From NCBI GenBank assembly GCA_964484205.1, contig CAZAEZ010000030.1, forward strand, positions 1 through 64,000: a stretch of DNA of 64,000 bases, in the 5' to 3' direction. Made by a program: the position numbers and the translations under genes. Source of the DNA: M3007 sp964484205 (GTDB taxonomy: Bacteria; Bacteroidota; Bacteroidia; Chitinophagales; Saprospiraceae). The notes beneath the pieces are model-generated. The model was not told where the DNA came from. It was given only the letters and a program-made list of their open reading frames with translations, and ran no database searches. Of this stretch, positions 1 through 7,912 are shown in pieces (position 1 is the first letter of the stretch; each line of letters begins with the position of its first letter).

Positions 1-90
1 CCGCGGGGAGGGGGGCTTGATTTCGCGTTACTAATCGATTCCGTAAACGAAATCTAAAAAAAAATTGAGGGCAGACACCCCTCCCCGCGG
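1..90. repeat. Inverted repeat, 13-bp arms (1-13 / 78-90)
   Basis: Bases 1-13 (ccgcggggagggg) are the exact reverse complement of 78-90. The left arm starts at the window edge, so the repeat may extend further left. The enclosed segment is AT-rich. Confidence 0.7.
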
Positions 91-224
91 GGCTTCCGAT
101 TACCCACAAGTTGATTGAATTTTTTCGAATGTGTGAAACTTGAATGCTTTTATGGAACATGGCACTCCGCCGGGTTCAACCCCACCCCCATCCCCTCCCC
201 CAAAGGGGAGGGGTGTCTGCCCTC
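67..224. repeat. Inverted repeat, 20-bp arms (67-86 / 205-224)
   Basis: Bases 67-86 (gagggcagacacccctcccc) are the exact reverse complement of 205-224. The right arm overlaps the left arm of the 37-bp repeat, so the region can fold in alternative ways. Confidence 0.8.
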
Positions 225-293
225 ATTCCAGTCAAAATTAGTGTTGAGAGCAAGCCCCCCTCCCCTTTGGGGGAGGGGATGGGGGTGGGGTTG
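177..293. repeat. 37-bp perfect inverted repeat with G-quadruplex motif
   Basis: Bases 177-213 and 257-293 are perfect reverse complements over 37 bp, separated by 43 bases. The right arm carries four G-runs at 269-273, 275-278, 281-285 and 287-290 with loops of one or two bases, a classical intramolecular G-quadruplex pattern. The left arm places the same motif on the minus strand. The arms could alternatively pair into a long cruciform or RNA hairpin. Confidence 0.85.
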
Positions 294-536
294 ACGCACT
301 GTTGAAAAATGAACTTAAGGCACAAAAATTCATTTTCGTCAACTTATGTGTAATGGACAGGCTTTGAGCCGTAGGTCGAGTACACGCAGAGCCAGGCAAA
401 CATACGAGACACGGAGCATCAATCTTCGTGCGCTCCGCGCCTCCGTGGCGAAAATTCGAAAGGCGGCATACCGGCGCGATTTTTTGAAGACTAACTGTAC
501 TTTTACCTTTTTTAAATCTGGAAAACGTACTGCTGC

Positions 537-2387
537 ATGTCACTTAAAAATTTGTTGTTTGCCTGCACCGCCTTTTGCATTTTAGGTCCAATTACCCTGT
601 CCGCTCAAAACCTGTACATGTTCCGGAACATTCAAAAAGCTTACGAAAACGGTACGCGCGCATATGACGGAAGGCCGGGGCCGAAATACTGGCAAAATCG
701 AGCCGCCTACACCATCGACGTCGATATCGATTTGCCGACTCGGAAAGTACACGGCAGCGCAGCGATCCGCTATTTCAACGAAAGCCCCGACACCCTGAAA
801 ATGATCCGCCTGAAACTGGCCCACGACCTGTGGCGGAAGAACAGCCAACGCGCCTACGAACTCGCTGCTTCCGATATCAACGACGGGGTTGAGATTCGGC
901 AAGTGCGCGTGCGCAATGCCGTTGTGGAAGATTTTCGGCAAAGCAATACTTTTCTAAACATCACACTGGAGCAGGCACTTCCGCCGGGACAGTCCATTGA
1001 CCTGGGGATCGACTGGACGCACATCGCGCCGGCTGCGCGCTCTGCACCCCGGGAATGTGTGTGCGATTCGACTACCTGGTTTCTTGCGTATTGGTACCCG
1101 CAGGTAGCGGTGTACGACGACCTGCACGGCTGGGCCGACATGCCCTACAACGGCATGCAGGAGATGTACAATGATTTTTCCGATTATGAGGTGCGGATTA
1201 CCGTGCCCGGGAACGTGATGGTTTGGGCAACCGGCGTTTGGCAAAATCCGGAGGCTATGTTGACCTCCGATTTTTTGAACCGGTACAAAAAAGCGCTCGC
1301 CTCCCAGGAAGTGGTCAAGATTTTTGCTCCGGAGGATTACGCCCGCGGCGCAGCGTTTTTTAAAAATCAGGAAAAACATACGTTTGTTTACAAGGCGGAA
1401 AGTGTGCCCGATTTTGCCTTTGGTTTCAGCGATCACTACCTCTGGGATGCCCGTTCGGCTTTGGTCAACCCCGGCACGGGGCGCACTGCCCTGGCCAGTG
1501 CCGCCTACGATCCCGAGTCGCCGGATTACTACGAAGTATGCCTAATTGCTGCCAAAGGGCTGGAGGCCATGTCCACCTACCTGCCGGGCTATCCCTACCC
1601 TTACCCCCGGATGACGGTATTCAACGGCGACGACGGCATGGAATTTCCCATGATGTGCAATGACGCCAGCACACATCCGCGCAGTCCGGTTACCCTCACC
1701 GTGCATGAGATGTCGCACACGTATTTTCCATTCATGATGGGGATCAACGAGCAGTATTATGCCTGGATGGATGAAGGCTGGGCGGCTTTTTTCGATGTGC
1801 TGGTAAGCGATTCGATTGCCGGGCGGTCGTTGGGTCGCTTGCGGAATTACTGGGATTTTGCCGGCACCGATATGGACATGCCCCCGATGACGCCTTCGCG
1901 CCAGCTGACTTCCGGCTACCGCGTTGCCTCCTACAACCGGCCGCAGGCTGCCTACCTCAACCTCTACCAGATGCTCGGGTACGAGCGGTTCCATCGTTGC
2001 ATGACGGAATACATGAACCGCTGGAAAGGCAAACATCCGCAGCCCCACGACTTTTTTTACACCTGGAACGATGCCGCCGGCGAAAACCTGAACTGGTTTT
2101 GGAAACCCTGGTTTTTTGATTGGGGCTTCCCCGATCTGGCTGTGGGCAGGGTTGATACCGACGGGATCGTAATTGAAAACCGGGGCACCATGCCCATGAC
2201 CGTCAGCGGCGTAATCGAATTTTCTGATGGAACAACGGAGCGGTTCATGCGAACTGCCGAGGCCTGGAAGTCCGGCAATTTGAGCATAACCATACCGGTT
2301 GCCATGGGAAAAACGGTGAAAAAAGTGGCGCTGGATGACCCGCATGTTTCGGATACCGTTCGGGAGAACAACATTTGGAAACGCTGA
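537..2387 (+). CDS. M1 family metallopeptidase (secreted)
   Basis: 616 residues. A signal peptide (residues 1-24, ending LSAQ) directs it to the periplasm or exterior. The zinc site is HEMSH (H390, E391, H394) followed 18 residues later by E413 in MDEGWA, the gluzincin HExxH-18-E signature of M1 aminopeptidases. The upstream exopeptidase motif appears as DGMEF rather than GxMEN, so substrate recognition may differ from classical aminopeptidase N. The length fits Bacteroidota M1 proteins lacking the large C-terminal ERAP domain. It converges on the next gene with no spacing: the two stop codons abut as TGA|TCA at 2385-2390. Likely role is peptide degradation; the substrate is unknown. Confidence 0.93.
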   Translation: MSLKNLLFACTAFCILGPITLSAQNLYMFRNIQKAYENGTRAYDGRPGPKYWQNRAAYTIDVDIDLPTRKVHGSAAIRYFNESPDTLKMIRLKLAHDLWRKNSQRAYELAASDINDGVEIRQVRVRNAVVEDFRQSNTFLNITLEQALPPGQSIDLGIDWTHIAPAARSAPRECVCDSTTWFLAYWYPQVAVYDDLHGWADMPYNGMQEMYNDFSDYEVRITVPGNVMVWATGVWQNPEAMLTSDFLNRYKKALASQEVVKIFAPEDYARGAAFFKNQEKHTFVYKAESVPDFAFGFSDHYLWDARSALVNPGTGRTALASAAYDPESPDYYEVCLIAAKGLEAMSTYLPGYPYPYPRMTVFNGDDGMEFPMMCNDASTHPRSPVTLTVHEMSHTYFPFMMGINEQYYAWMDEGWAAFFDVLVSDSIAGRSLGRLRNYWDFAGTDMDMPPMTPSRQLTSGYRVASYNRPQAAYLNLYQMLGYERFHRCMTEYMNRWKGKHPQPHDFFYTWNDAAGENLNWFWKPWFFDWGFPDLAVGRVDTDGIVIENRGTMPMTVSGVIEFSDGTTERFMRTAEAWKSGNLSITIPVAMGKTVKKVALDDPHVSDTVRENNIWKR

Positions 2388-3149
2388 TCACCAGAAAAAC
2401 GGCAACAGCGCTTTTCGCGCCGACGGGTATTCCGGAAACTGCTCCTGGTACCAGCGGTGATGCGCCAGCGCGCGCGGGGCGAGATTGGCAAACGTCCAAA
2501 ATGCAAATACCAGTCCGGGCAAACTCCAGCTGAGCATTGCAAAGCCGGTCCACTCGATAATTTCGCCGAAATGATTGGGGCAACTCAGGTAGTTGAACAG
2601 GCCGCCCCGGGGAATTTTATAGCCGGTTTCGCCCGGTTTGCGGAGGCCAATCAATTTATAATCGGTGTACACATTTATGGCGGCGCCCAAAATGAATACG
2701 GTGCATCCGCTTTGAAAGCGAACGTCGGAAAGACAACCGGCAGGATAGTTGGCGAAATGCCCGAAAAAATAACCGAACAGAAAACCGTTCATGCAATTAA
2801 AGCCCATCGCAGAAAGAGCAATAATCACAGGCATACGCTTGCCCCGGGTACGCAGAAAATGCGGGAATATCAGGCTGCGGTGCACGTAATGGGCCGTGAA
2901 CAAACCCAGCACAACTACCAGTGGCAAAGACAGGGCCCCTTCCGGCCGGCTGTTGAAAAACACCAGGTACAACACAATCAGGACGGTAAGTTCCATGACC
3001 ACCCAGCCCCACCGGTTATTGATCGTTGGGCCCCAGCCGGAGCGGACATGGCGCCCGAACGGCGCCTGCACACGCAGGAGGTAAAAAAACGTGGCCAGCC
3101 CGAGCGCCATCCAGACCAGGCAGATGTATTGATAGAGTTGCCAACTCAT
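2388..3149 (-). CDS. Steroid 5-alpha-reductase-like membrane protein
   Basis: 253 residues with about six hydrophobic segments. The C-terminal half resembles the 3-oxo-5-alpha-steroid 4-dehydrogenase / isoprenylcysteine methyltransferase-like superfamily: GGLFNYLSCPNHFGEIIEW followed by HRWYQEQFPEYPSARKALLPF, matching the conserved NADPH-binding end of the eukaryotic enzymes. It probably reduces a double bond in a membrane lipid or terpenoid, but the bacterial substrate is not established. It lies 27 bases downstream of the epimerase gene on the same strand, so the two may be co-transcribed. Confidence 0.85.
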   Translation of the reverse strand: MSWQLYQYICLVWMALGLATFFYLLRVQAPFGRHVRSGWGPTINNRWGWVVMELTVLIVLYLVFFNSRPEGALSLPLVVVLGLFTAHYVHRSLIFPHFLRTRGKRMPVIIALSAMGFNCMNGFLFGYFFGHFANYPAGCLSDVRFQSGCTVFILGAAINVYTDYKLIGLRKPGETGYKIPRGGLFNYLSCPNHFGEIIEWTGFAMLSWSLPGLVFAFWTFANLAPRALAHHRWYQEQFPEYPSARKALLPFFW

Positions 3150-3176
3150 GGGTTTGCGTAGAAGTTGTTTATTGCT

Positions 3177-4151
3177 TTATTTCAAATAATGGTCCAAAAA
3201 CCAATGGTACATATCCTGCACGGTTTCTTCCAGTGGACGTGGTTTGTACCCAAAATCCCGCGCCGCCCTGGCGTGCGACACCGCGGGGTGCCCGGATTCC
3301 ACATGCGAGAGTGCTTCCCACGTAAACAATGCCTTTTGGCCCGACAGCCGGCTCCAGCCTTCCAACACCGGGGTGATTGATTTTAAAAACCAAAACGGCA
3401 GCGTACGGGAAGGCATGGGGCGTAGCGACACCCGGCCAATCAATTGCGCCAGCTCCTGCAAGGTCGCAAAACGCCCGGAAATCAGGTAGGCTGCACCAGC
3501 TTGGCCGTGAAGCATTGCTGCAACGGCGGCGACGGCTACATCCCGGCTGTCCACCCAGTCAAACCCGCCGGGGCTGAGCACCGGTATGCGGCCGGCCAGA
3601 AAATCGAGCAGCATCTGGCCTTGCAGGGAGGGTTTGAAATCCCAGGGCCCGAGCACACTGGTCGGGTTGAGGCAAATTGTTTCCAGTCCGCCGGTTCCAT
3701 TGGCTGCCAAAACCAGTGCCTGAGCCGCTGCCTTGCTCCGTTCGTACGGAAAGCGGGTGGCCGGGGCGGCCGTTTCATCAAAAACACGGTCGGCAGGCGG
3801 CGCTTCAAAGGCATGCACGGAGCTAAAATAAATCAGGCGGCGGACACCCGCTTGCCGGCAGGCTGCAATTACATGATCGGTGCCCGTCACATTCGTTTTC
3901 CAAAGGTCGGCTTCCGGTATATTGCCGATGCTGATGAGGCCGGCAGCGTGAACTAAAACCGTGGCTCCGGCGCATAGTTGCTCCAAAGCAACGGGATCGT
4001 GCAAGCTACCCCGGACGCGTTCTACCGGAAGGCCGAAAAGGCTGCTGTCGTTTTGGCGGATCAGACACCGTACCTGGTATCCGTCGTACACCAGTTGGCG
4101 GCAAAGTGCCGCGCCCAAAAGTCCTGTTGCGCCGGTAACTGCTACGATCAT
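3177..4151 (-). CDS. NAD-dependent epimerase/dehydratase family protein (extended SDR)
   Basis: 324 residues from the ATG at 4151, chosen because it begins immediately with the Rossmann strand MIVAVTGATGLLGAAL (TGxxGxxG). A TTG-started extension of 12 residues is possible but adds nothing conserved. The catalytic YxxxK appears as YERSK, with a preceding FSS segment. Overall resembles dihydroflavonol-4-reductase-like or sugar-nucleotide-type extended SDRs; the substrate cannot be told. The neighbouring reductase-like membrane protein suggests joint action on a lipid or isoprenoid (inference). Confidence 0.88.
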   Translation of the reverse strand: MIVAVTGATGLLGAALCRQLVYDGYQVRCLIRQNDSSLFGLPVERVRGSLHDPVALEQLCAGATVLVHAAGLISIGNIPEADLWKTNVTGTDHVIAACRQAGVRRLIYFSSVHAFEAPPADRVFDETAAPATRFPYERSKAAAQALVLAANGTGGLETICLNPTSVLGPWDFKPSLQGQMLLDFLAGRIPVLSPGGFDWVDSRDVAVAAVAAMLHGQAGAAYLISGRFATLQELAQLIGRVSLRPMPSRTLPFWFLKSITPVLEGWSRLSGQKALFTWEALSHVESGHPAVSHARAARDFGYKPRPLEETVQDMYHWFLDHYLK

Positions 4152-4379
4152 GTAATGGGTAGGTTTCTCTAATTTCCAAGTATTCACCCAAGAACCGAAA
4201 AAGCAGGCGCCTCTACCGCAGTTTGGGTATAATTTTTGTTTTGGATGGATTTGGCCAGATTATGGTAAAGACATTAACTTGGCTGAAGTAAAGGTACTCG
4301 CGTGTTTTAATCCACTGCCAACTCGCCAATAACAACATGCTATCATCCCGAATCTTCCTTCGGGTTTCTCAAAAACTGT

Positions 4380-5819
4380 ATGCAACGTTTGATACAATCA
4401 CTGAAACGCCTTGATTGTTTGGGGCTGCCGGCTGTAATCAACTACCGTATGATGCTACCGGCAGTGTTGCTGTTTTTGCTCTGGATCATCCCTCATACGG
4501 GGAAAAGCCAGCAAACAGTTTCATTCAATATAGACGGATTTACCTACCAGGCAAATATCAACTGGGTGGTTAAACACAACGGGGCCGATTTTCCGGGCCG
4601 AACAGCGCATGCGGTCAACCGCAGTTTGGACGGCACGATAGATCTGATGGTGTTATTTAAATTCCGGTACGATTCTATTCCCGATGATCAGAATTTAGTC
4701 TGGGGATTCCAGTTCAGTCATGAAGGCGGCTTGCTTTCACCGGCGCGCAATGAAAAGCGGTCGCGCAGCGTCAAACTTTTTCAGCGTTTTCAACTAACCG
4801 GTACGGGCAATGCCAGCCTGTTAATCAGCCCCAAAGTATGGCGAAAAACAAGGTCCAATCAGTTCGAAGTCGTTGCGCTGGCGCAACCGTTCAAACTCAA
4901 TTTTGCGATTAGTGAAAACGGAGATCTGGTTTCAAATACCAGTTCGATAAGGGACAGCATTCAAAACCGGCCGCAGCAATCAAATGAAACGAATGCGGCA
5001 GACAATCCCACAGTCACGGATGAAGAAAGAGCGGCCTTCAACCAGGCCTCCAAGGAGGTGGAATCGACCCAGAAGATCAAGGCATTTATGAGCTTTGTCG
5101 ACAAATTTTCTCCGGAAAAACCGGCTTCACCGCTCGTAACGGAAGCAATAAAAAACGTTCCGCTCTCCACCAGTTTGCCGGATAAAAAGGGGGGTGGAAA
5201 AACATTTTCGTATACGCTGAACTATGCTGTAAATCCGGTGATTGACACCAGCAGTGTCAAAGGCTGGCGTTGGACACTTTCTGAATCCGATTTTGGCCGG
5301 TATCAACTCATTTTGAATGACCTGGGAGATACGGTGCACTCGTTCCGCATTGCCGATCTTGGTAAAAATGCCCCTTTCAACCGCCCCCGGGAAATCAGTC
5401 CTTTCGACACCATTAAAGTCACCCTCGAAGGGGAAGACAGCGATGCATTTTATTTGCGTTTTCTGGGTGGAAACCCGCCGTTTATTGTGTTTTTGTCCCA
5501 AGACCAAATACCCAAAGCACGCTACTTCATTGAGCAGACCGACACACTGGTTTCAATACCCAAATCGACCTGCAAGTTGTGCAAAAACGGCGCGCATACC
5601 CTGGAAGTGTACGACAGCGATTTCAATACCCTGTTGTTGCATGCCGACAAAGCGATCCATATCAGACGGTTAAATTATTTTCAGGCAGGCTTAATCGCAG
5701 TTGGCATTATACTGGCTATTTATTTTTTATTCAATCCTGCACGCCGTGCGTGGAAACGATACATATACGAGAAGCAATTACGTGAAATAGAAGAATGGGA
5801 AAAAAAAGATGCCATGTGA
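4380..5819 (+). CDS. Uncharacterised membrane-anchored periplasmic protein, first gene of a T9SS-linked operon
   Basis: 479 residues; family not recognised. An N-terminal signal sequence or anchor (hydrophobic about 25-38, ending GKSQQ) is followed by two beta-rich segments (about 45-180 and 270-420) separated by a polar, low-complexity linker. A CKLC pair occurs near residue 400. A single transmembrane helix (about 437-457) precedes a basic cytoplasmic tail with a short EKQLREIEEWEKK helix. This predicts a large periplasmic domain anchored in the inner membrane. Translation may alternatively start at the internal ATG at 4449. It is 35 bases upstream of the type B cargo gene and probably shares its transcript. 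Confidence 0.8.
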   Translation: MQRLIQSLKRLDCLGLPAVINYRMMLPAVLLFLLWIIPHTGKSQQTVSFNIDGFTYQANINWVVKHNGADFPGRTAHAVNRSLDGTIDLMVLFKFRYDSIPDDQNLVWGFQFSHEGGLLSPARNEKRSRSVKLFQRFQLTGTGNASLLISPKVWRKTRSNQFEVVALAQPFKLNFAISENGDLVSNTSSIRDSIQNRPQQSNETNAADNPTVTDEERAAFNQASKEVESTQKIKAFMSFVDKFSPEKPASPLVTEAIKNVPLSTSLPDKKGGGKTFSYTLNYAVNPVIDTSSVKGWRWTLSESDFGRYQLILNDLGDTVHSFRIADLGKNAPFNRPREISPFDTIKVTLEGEDSDAFYLRFLGGNPPFIVFLSQDQIPKARYFIEQTDTLVSIPKSTCKLCKNGAHTLEVYDSDFNTLLLHADKAIHIRRLNYFQAGLIAVGIILAIYFLFNPARRAWKRYIYEKQLREIEEWEKKDAM

Positions 5820-5854
5820 TTGCATTATTGAAGGTCTCTGTTTTTTTAAAAAAA

Positions 5855-7882
5855 ATGCAAACTACTGTGAGTCCGATTATTGAAAAAGCCGCATACACCC
5901 TGTCAATAATTATTTTTTTGTGCACAAATATTGATACGGCAATTACTCAAAATTGTATTAGTATAAACCCCGCGCTATCGAGGGTTATCCTGAATCAGGC
6001 GCCGCATCCCAAGTTGCCCAATAACCAGGATACTGTTTTTATCCTTTGTACCCGGACTGTCACTGATTTTGATCTTGTGCTGGATTTTGAAGGCAGTACA
6101 GAAAAGTTTTTCGAAGACAGCACGACGCTCACAGCGACATTAACTTACAAGAGTTCCACTTTCATTCTGAGTTATGACCGGAACACAAATACACTCCGCC
6201 TGCCCAATAGTCAAATGAACTTGCAGGATGGATTGTATGCTTTAAATGTAACTGCCAAAGATTGCCCGCCATATAATGCTTCATGCACGAATTGTACGCT
6301 AAATTATTCCTTCTATGTTGCGTACACCAATGCCCTGCTTTTCGTCGATATTGAGCCCGTTCCGGACCCTCCCGTGCTCACCTGCTTCCCTGGCGACGCG
6401 GTAGTCCTCAACGGTTCCCAACCACCGTCGCCCGCCATCAAACCGCAATGGGCGCGTTTGGTAAACGGCCAATTTGTAGACATCGCAGGAGCCACATCGC
6501 CAACCTACTCAACCAGCCAGCCCGGTACGTTCCGGTACACCCTGACCGGCCCGATGAGTTGTTCGGGCAGTAATATTATTGGCGTTAGCCCGCCGGAAAT
6601 GCCGGAAGTCGCGATTCAACCGGACCTCCAAACGCTGAATGCCTGTAAACAAAAAATCACAGGTGTTTCCACACAAAATACCGGTGGCGCCGGCAACACC
6701 ATGTTCAACTGGACTTCTGGCTCCACTGGGATTATCGTCAATGGGGCCACAACAGACAGTCCGCTCATTGGCGCCCCCGGAACCTATACTTTGGTAATTA
6801 CCCGTATCGACAATGGTTGTACTGCAACAGCAAATGTTGAATTGGTGGCCGGCAACATTCCGGTTATCAGCACGCAAATAACCCGGGAGCCCGCTACAGG
6901 CCGACTCGACTGCCGGTTAAAAGAAATAAAATTGCAGGCAACAGCCAGCCAGATGCCCGGCACCTCCCCCTTCACGTTCACCTGGTCTGACGGTACCACC
7001 GGGCCCGGCCTGACCGTAGATGCACCGGGCGTTTACTCGGTAACAGCGACGGCGACTAACAGCGGATGCCAGGGCGCTGCCGGGCTTTTGATCACCCAGG
7101 ATATCAGCAAACCGTCGATCTCGATCCTGAGCCCGCGCGATACCATTTGTGCTAATGAGAGTATAATCCTAACCGCTATTACCCAGGAGCCCGTGCTTTA
7201 TTTGTGGGACGATAACACGACCAACAGCACCAACACGGTATCGCCCCAGGTAAACGGAGCCAACCTCTACGCCATCACCGTAACGGCTTCCGACAACGGC
7301 TGCACGAATAGCGCCGGCAAGGAAATCGTTCAAGTTGACGAACCCCAGGTTTTTTGCCAGGAAACTGCTGTGTCGGTGATTAATGGTGAGCAGGCCAGTC
7401 TGAGTTGCACTACTTCCGGAGACCGACTGACCTGGGTAACCACCTCCACCAATGTGCGGAATATTGCCGCGACCGGCAACGGCCCGGTGCTAAACCAGAT
7501 TTTTCAGCTGGACAACATTCAGACACCCGGGAAGGTAGCTTATACGCTGTACGGCATTAATGCCGGGTGTACCAGTTTACCTTCCGAGGTTTTGGTAACC
7601 GTGCTCCCCGTTACAACGGATGGTATTTTTATACCTGAATTGATCACGCCAAACGGCGACGGCCTGAACGACACCTGGGAAATACTGCTGCCGGAAACCA
7701 TCACCAACCCGGAAGCGTACACCGTCCGGTTATTTAACCGGAATGGCGCACTGGTTTACGAAAATACCTTAGCCAACAACTTTGACGCAACACCATACCC
7801 GGATGGCGCTTACTACTACATCATAACCATACCCGATGGCGAAACGCTCCGGGGCGCGGTGACCATTTTACGGCGGCGTTAA
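5855..7882 (+). CDS. T9SS type B sorting-domain (gliding-motility C-terminal domain) secreted protein
   Basis: 675 residues from the ATG at 5855, preferred because it gives a clean signal peptide (hydrophobic YTLSIIIFLC); the upstream ATG at 5795 would overlap the preceding gene by 25 bases. The body consists of Ig-like/PKD-like segments with paired cysteines and recurring GCT/GCQ-type motifs. The last ~85 residues form the gliding-motility-associated C-terminal domain: FIPELITPNGDGLNDTW, a LFNRNG-type strand and the ending YPDGAYYYII...RGAVTILRRR. This domain directs export through type IX secretion and surface retention. It is paired with the downstream PorP/SprF gene. Confidence 0.9.
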   Translation: MQTTVSPIIEKAAYTLSIIIFLCTNIDTAITQNCISINPALSRVILNQAPHPKLPNNQDTVFILCTRTVTDFDLVLDFEGSTEKFFEDSTTLTATLTYKSSTFILSYDRNTNTLRLPNSQMNLQDGLYALNVTAKDCPPYNASCTNCTLNYSFYVAYTNALLFVDIEPVPDPPVLTCFPGDAVVLNGSQPPSPAIKPQWARLVNGQFVDIAGATSPTYSTSQPGTFRYTLTGPMSCSGSNIIGVSPPEMPEVAIQPDLQTLNACKQKITGVSTQNTGGAGNTMFNWTSGSTGIIVNGATTDSPLIGAPGTYTLVITRIDNGCTATANVELVAGNIPVISTQITREPATGRLDCRLKEIKLQATASQMPGTSPFTFTWSDGTTGPGLTVDAPGVYSVTATATNSGCQGAAGLLITQDISKPSISILSPRDTICANESIILTAITQEPVLYLWDDNTTNSTNTVSPQVNGANLYAITVTASDNGCTNSAGKEIVQVDEPQVFCQETAVSVINGEQASLSCTTSGDRLTWVTTSTNVRNIAATGNGPVLNQIFQLDNIQTPGKVAYTLYGINAGCTSLPSEVLVTVLPVTTDGIFIPELITPNGDGLNDTWEILLPETITNPEAYTVRLFNRNGALVYENTLANNFDATPYPDGAYYYIITIPDGETLRGAVTILRRR

Positions 7883-7912
7883 TCTGTATTTTTTTCTGCA
7901 AAATAATCCACC

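Larger units (their letters stand above)
1..536. other. Gene-free repeat-rich intergenic region
   Basis: No convincing gene lies here. The first 300 bases hold three overlapping inverted-repeat pairs (annotated separately). Bases about 360-460 look like a decayed copy of the CTCCGTG...CTTCGTGG-type repeat also seen near 32664, with CACGGAG and CTCCGTGGCG segments facing each other. The last 80 bases before the M1 peptidase show no clear promoter. Short open frames here are low-complexity and match no family I recognise. Confidence 0.7.

Noticed and set aside
1542..2345. 267-codon antisense frame within the M1 peptidase gene
   Set aside because: It overlaps a gene with complete catalytic motifs and shows no recognisable protein features.
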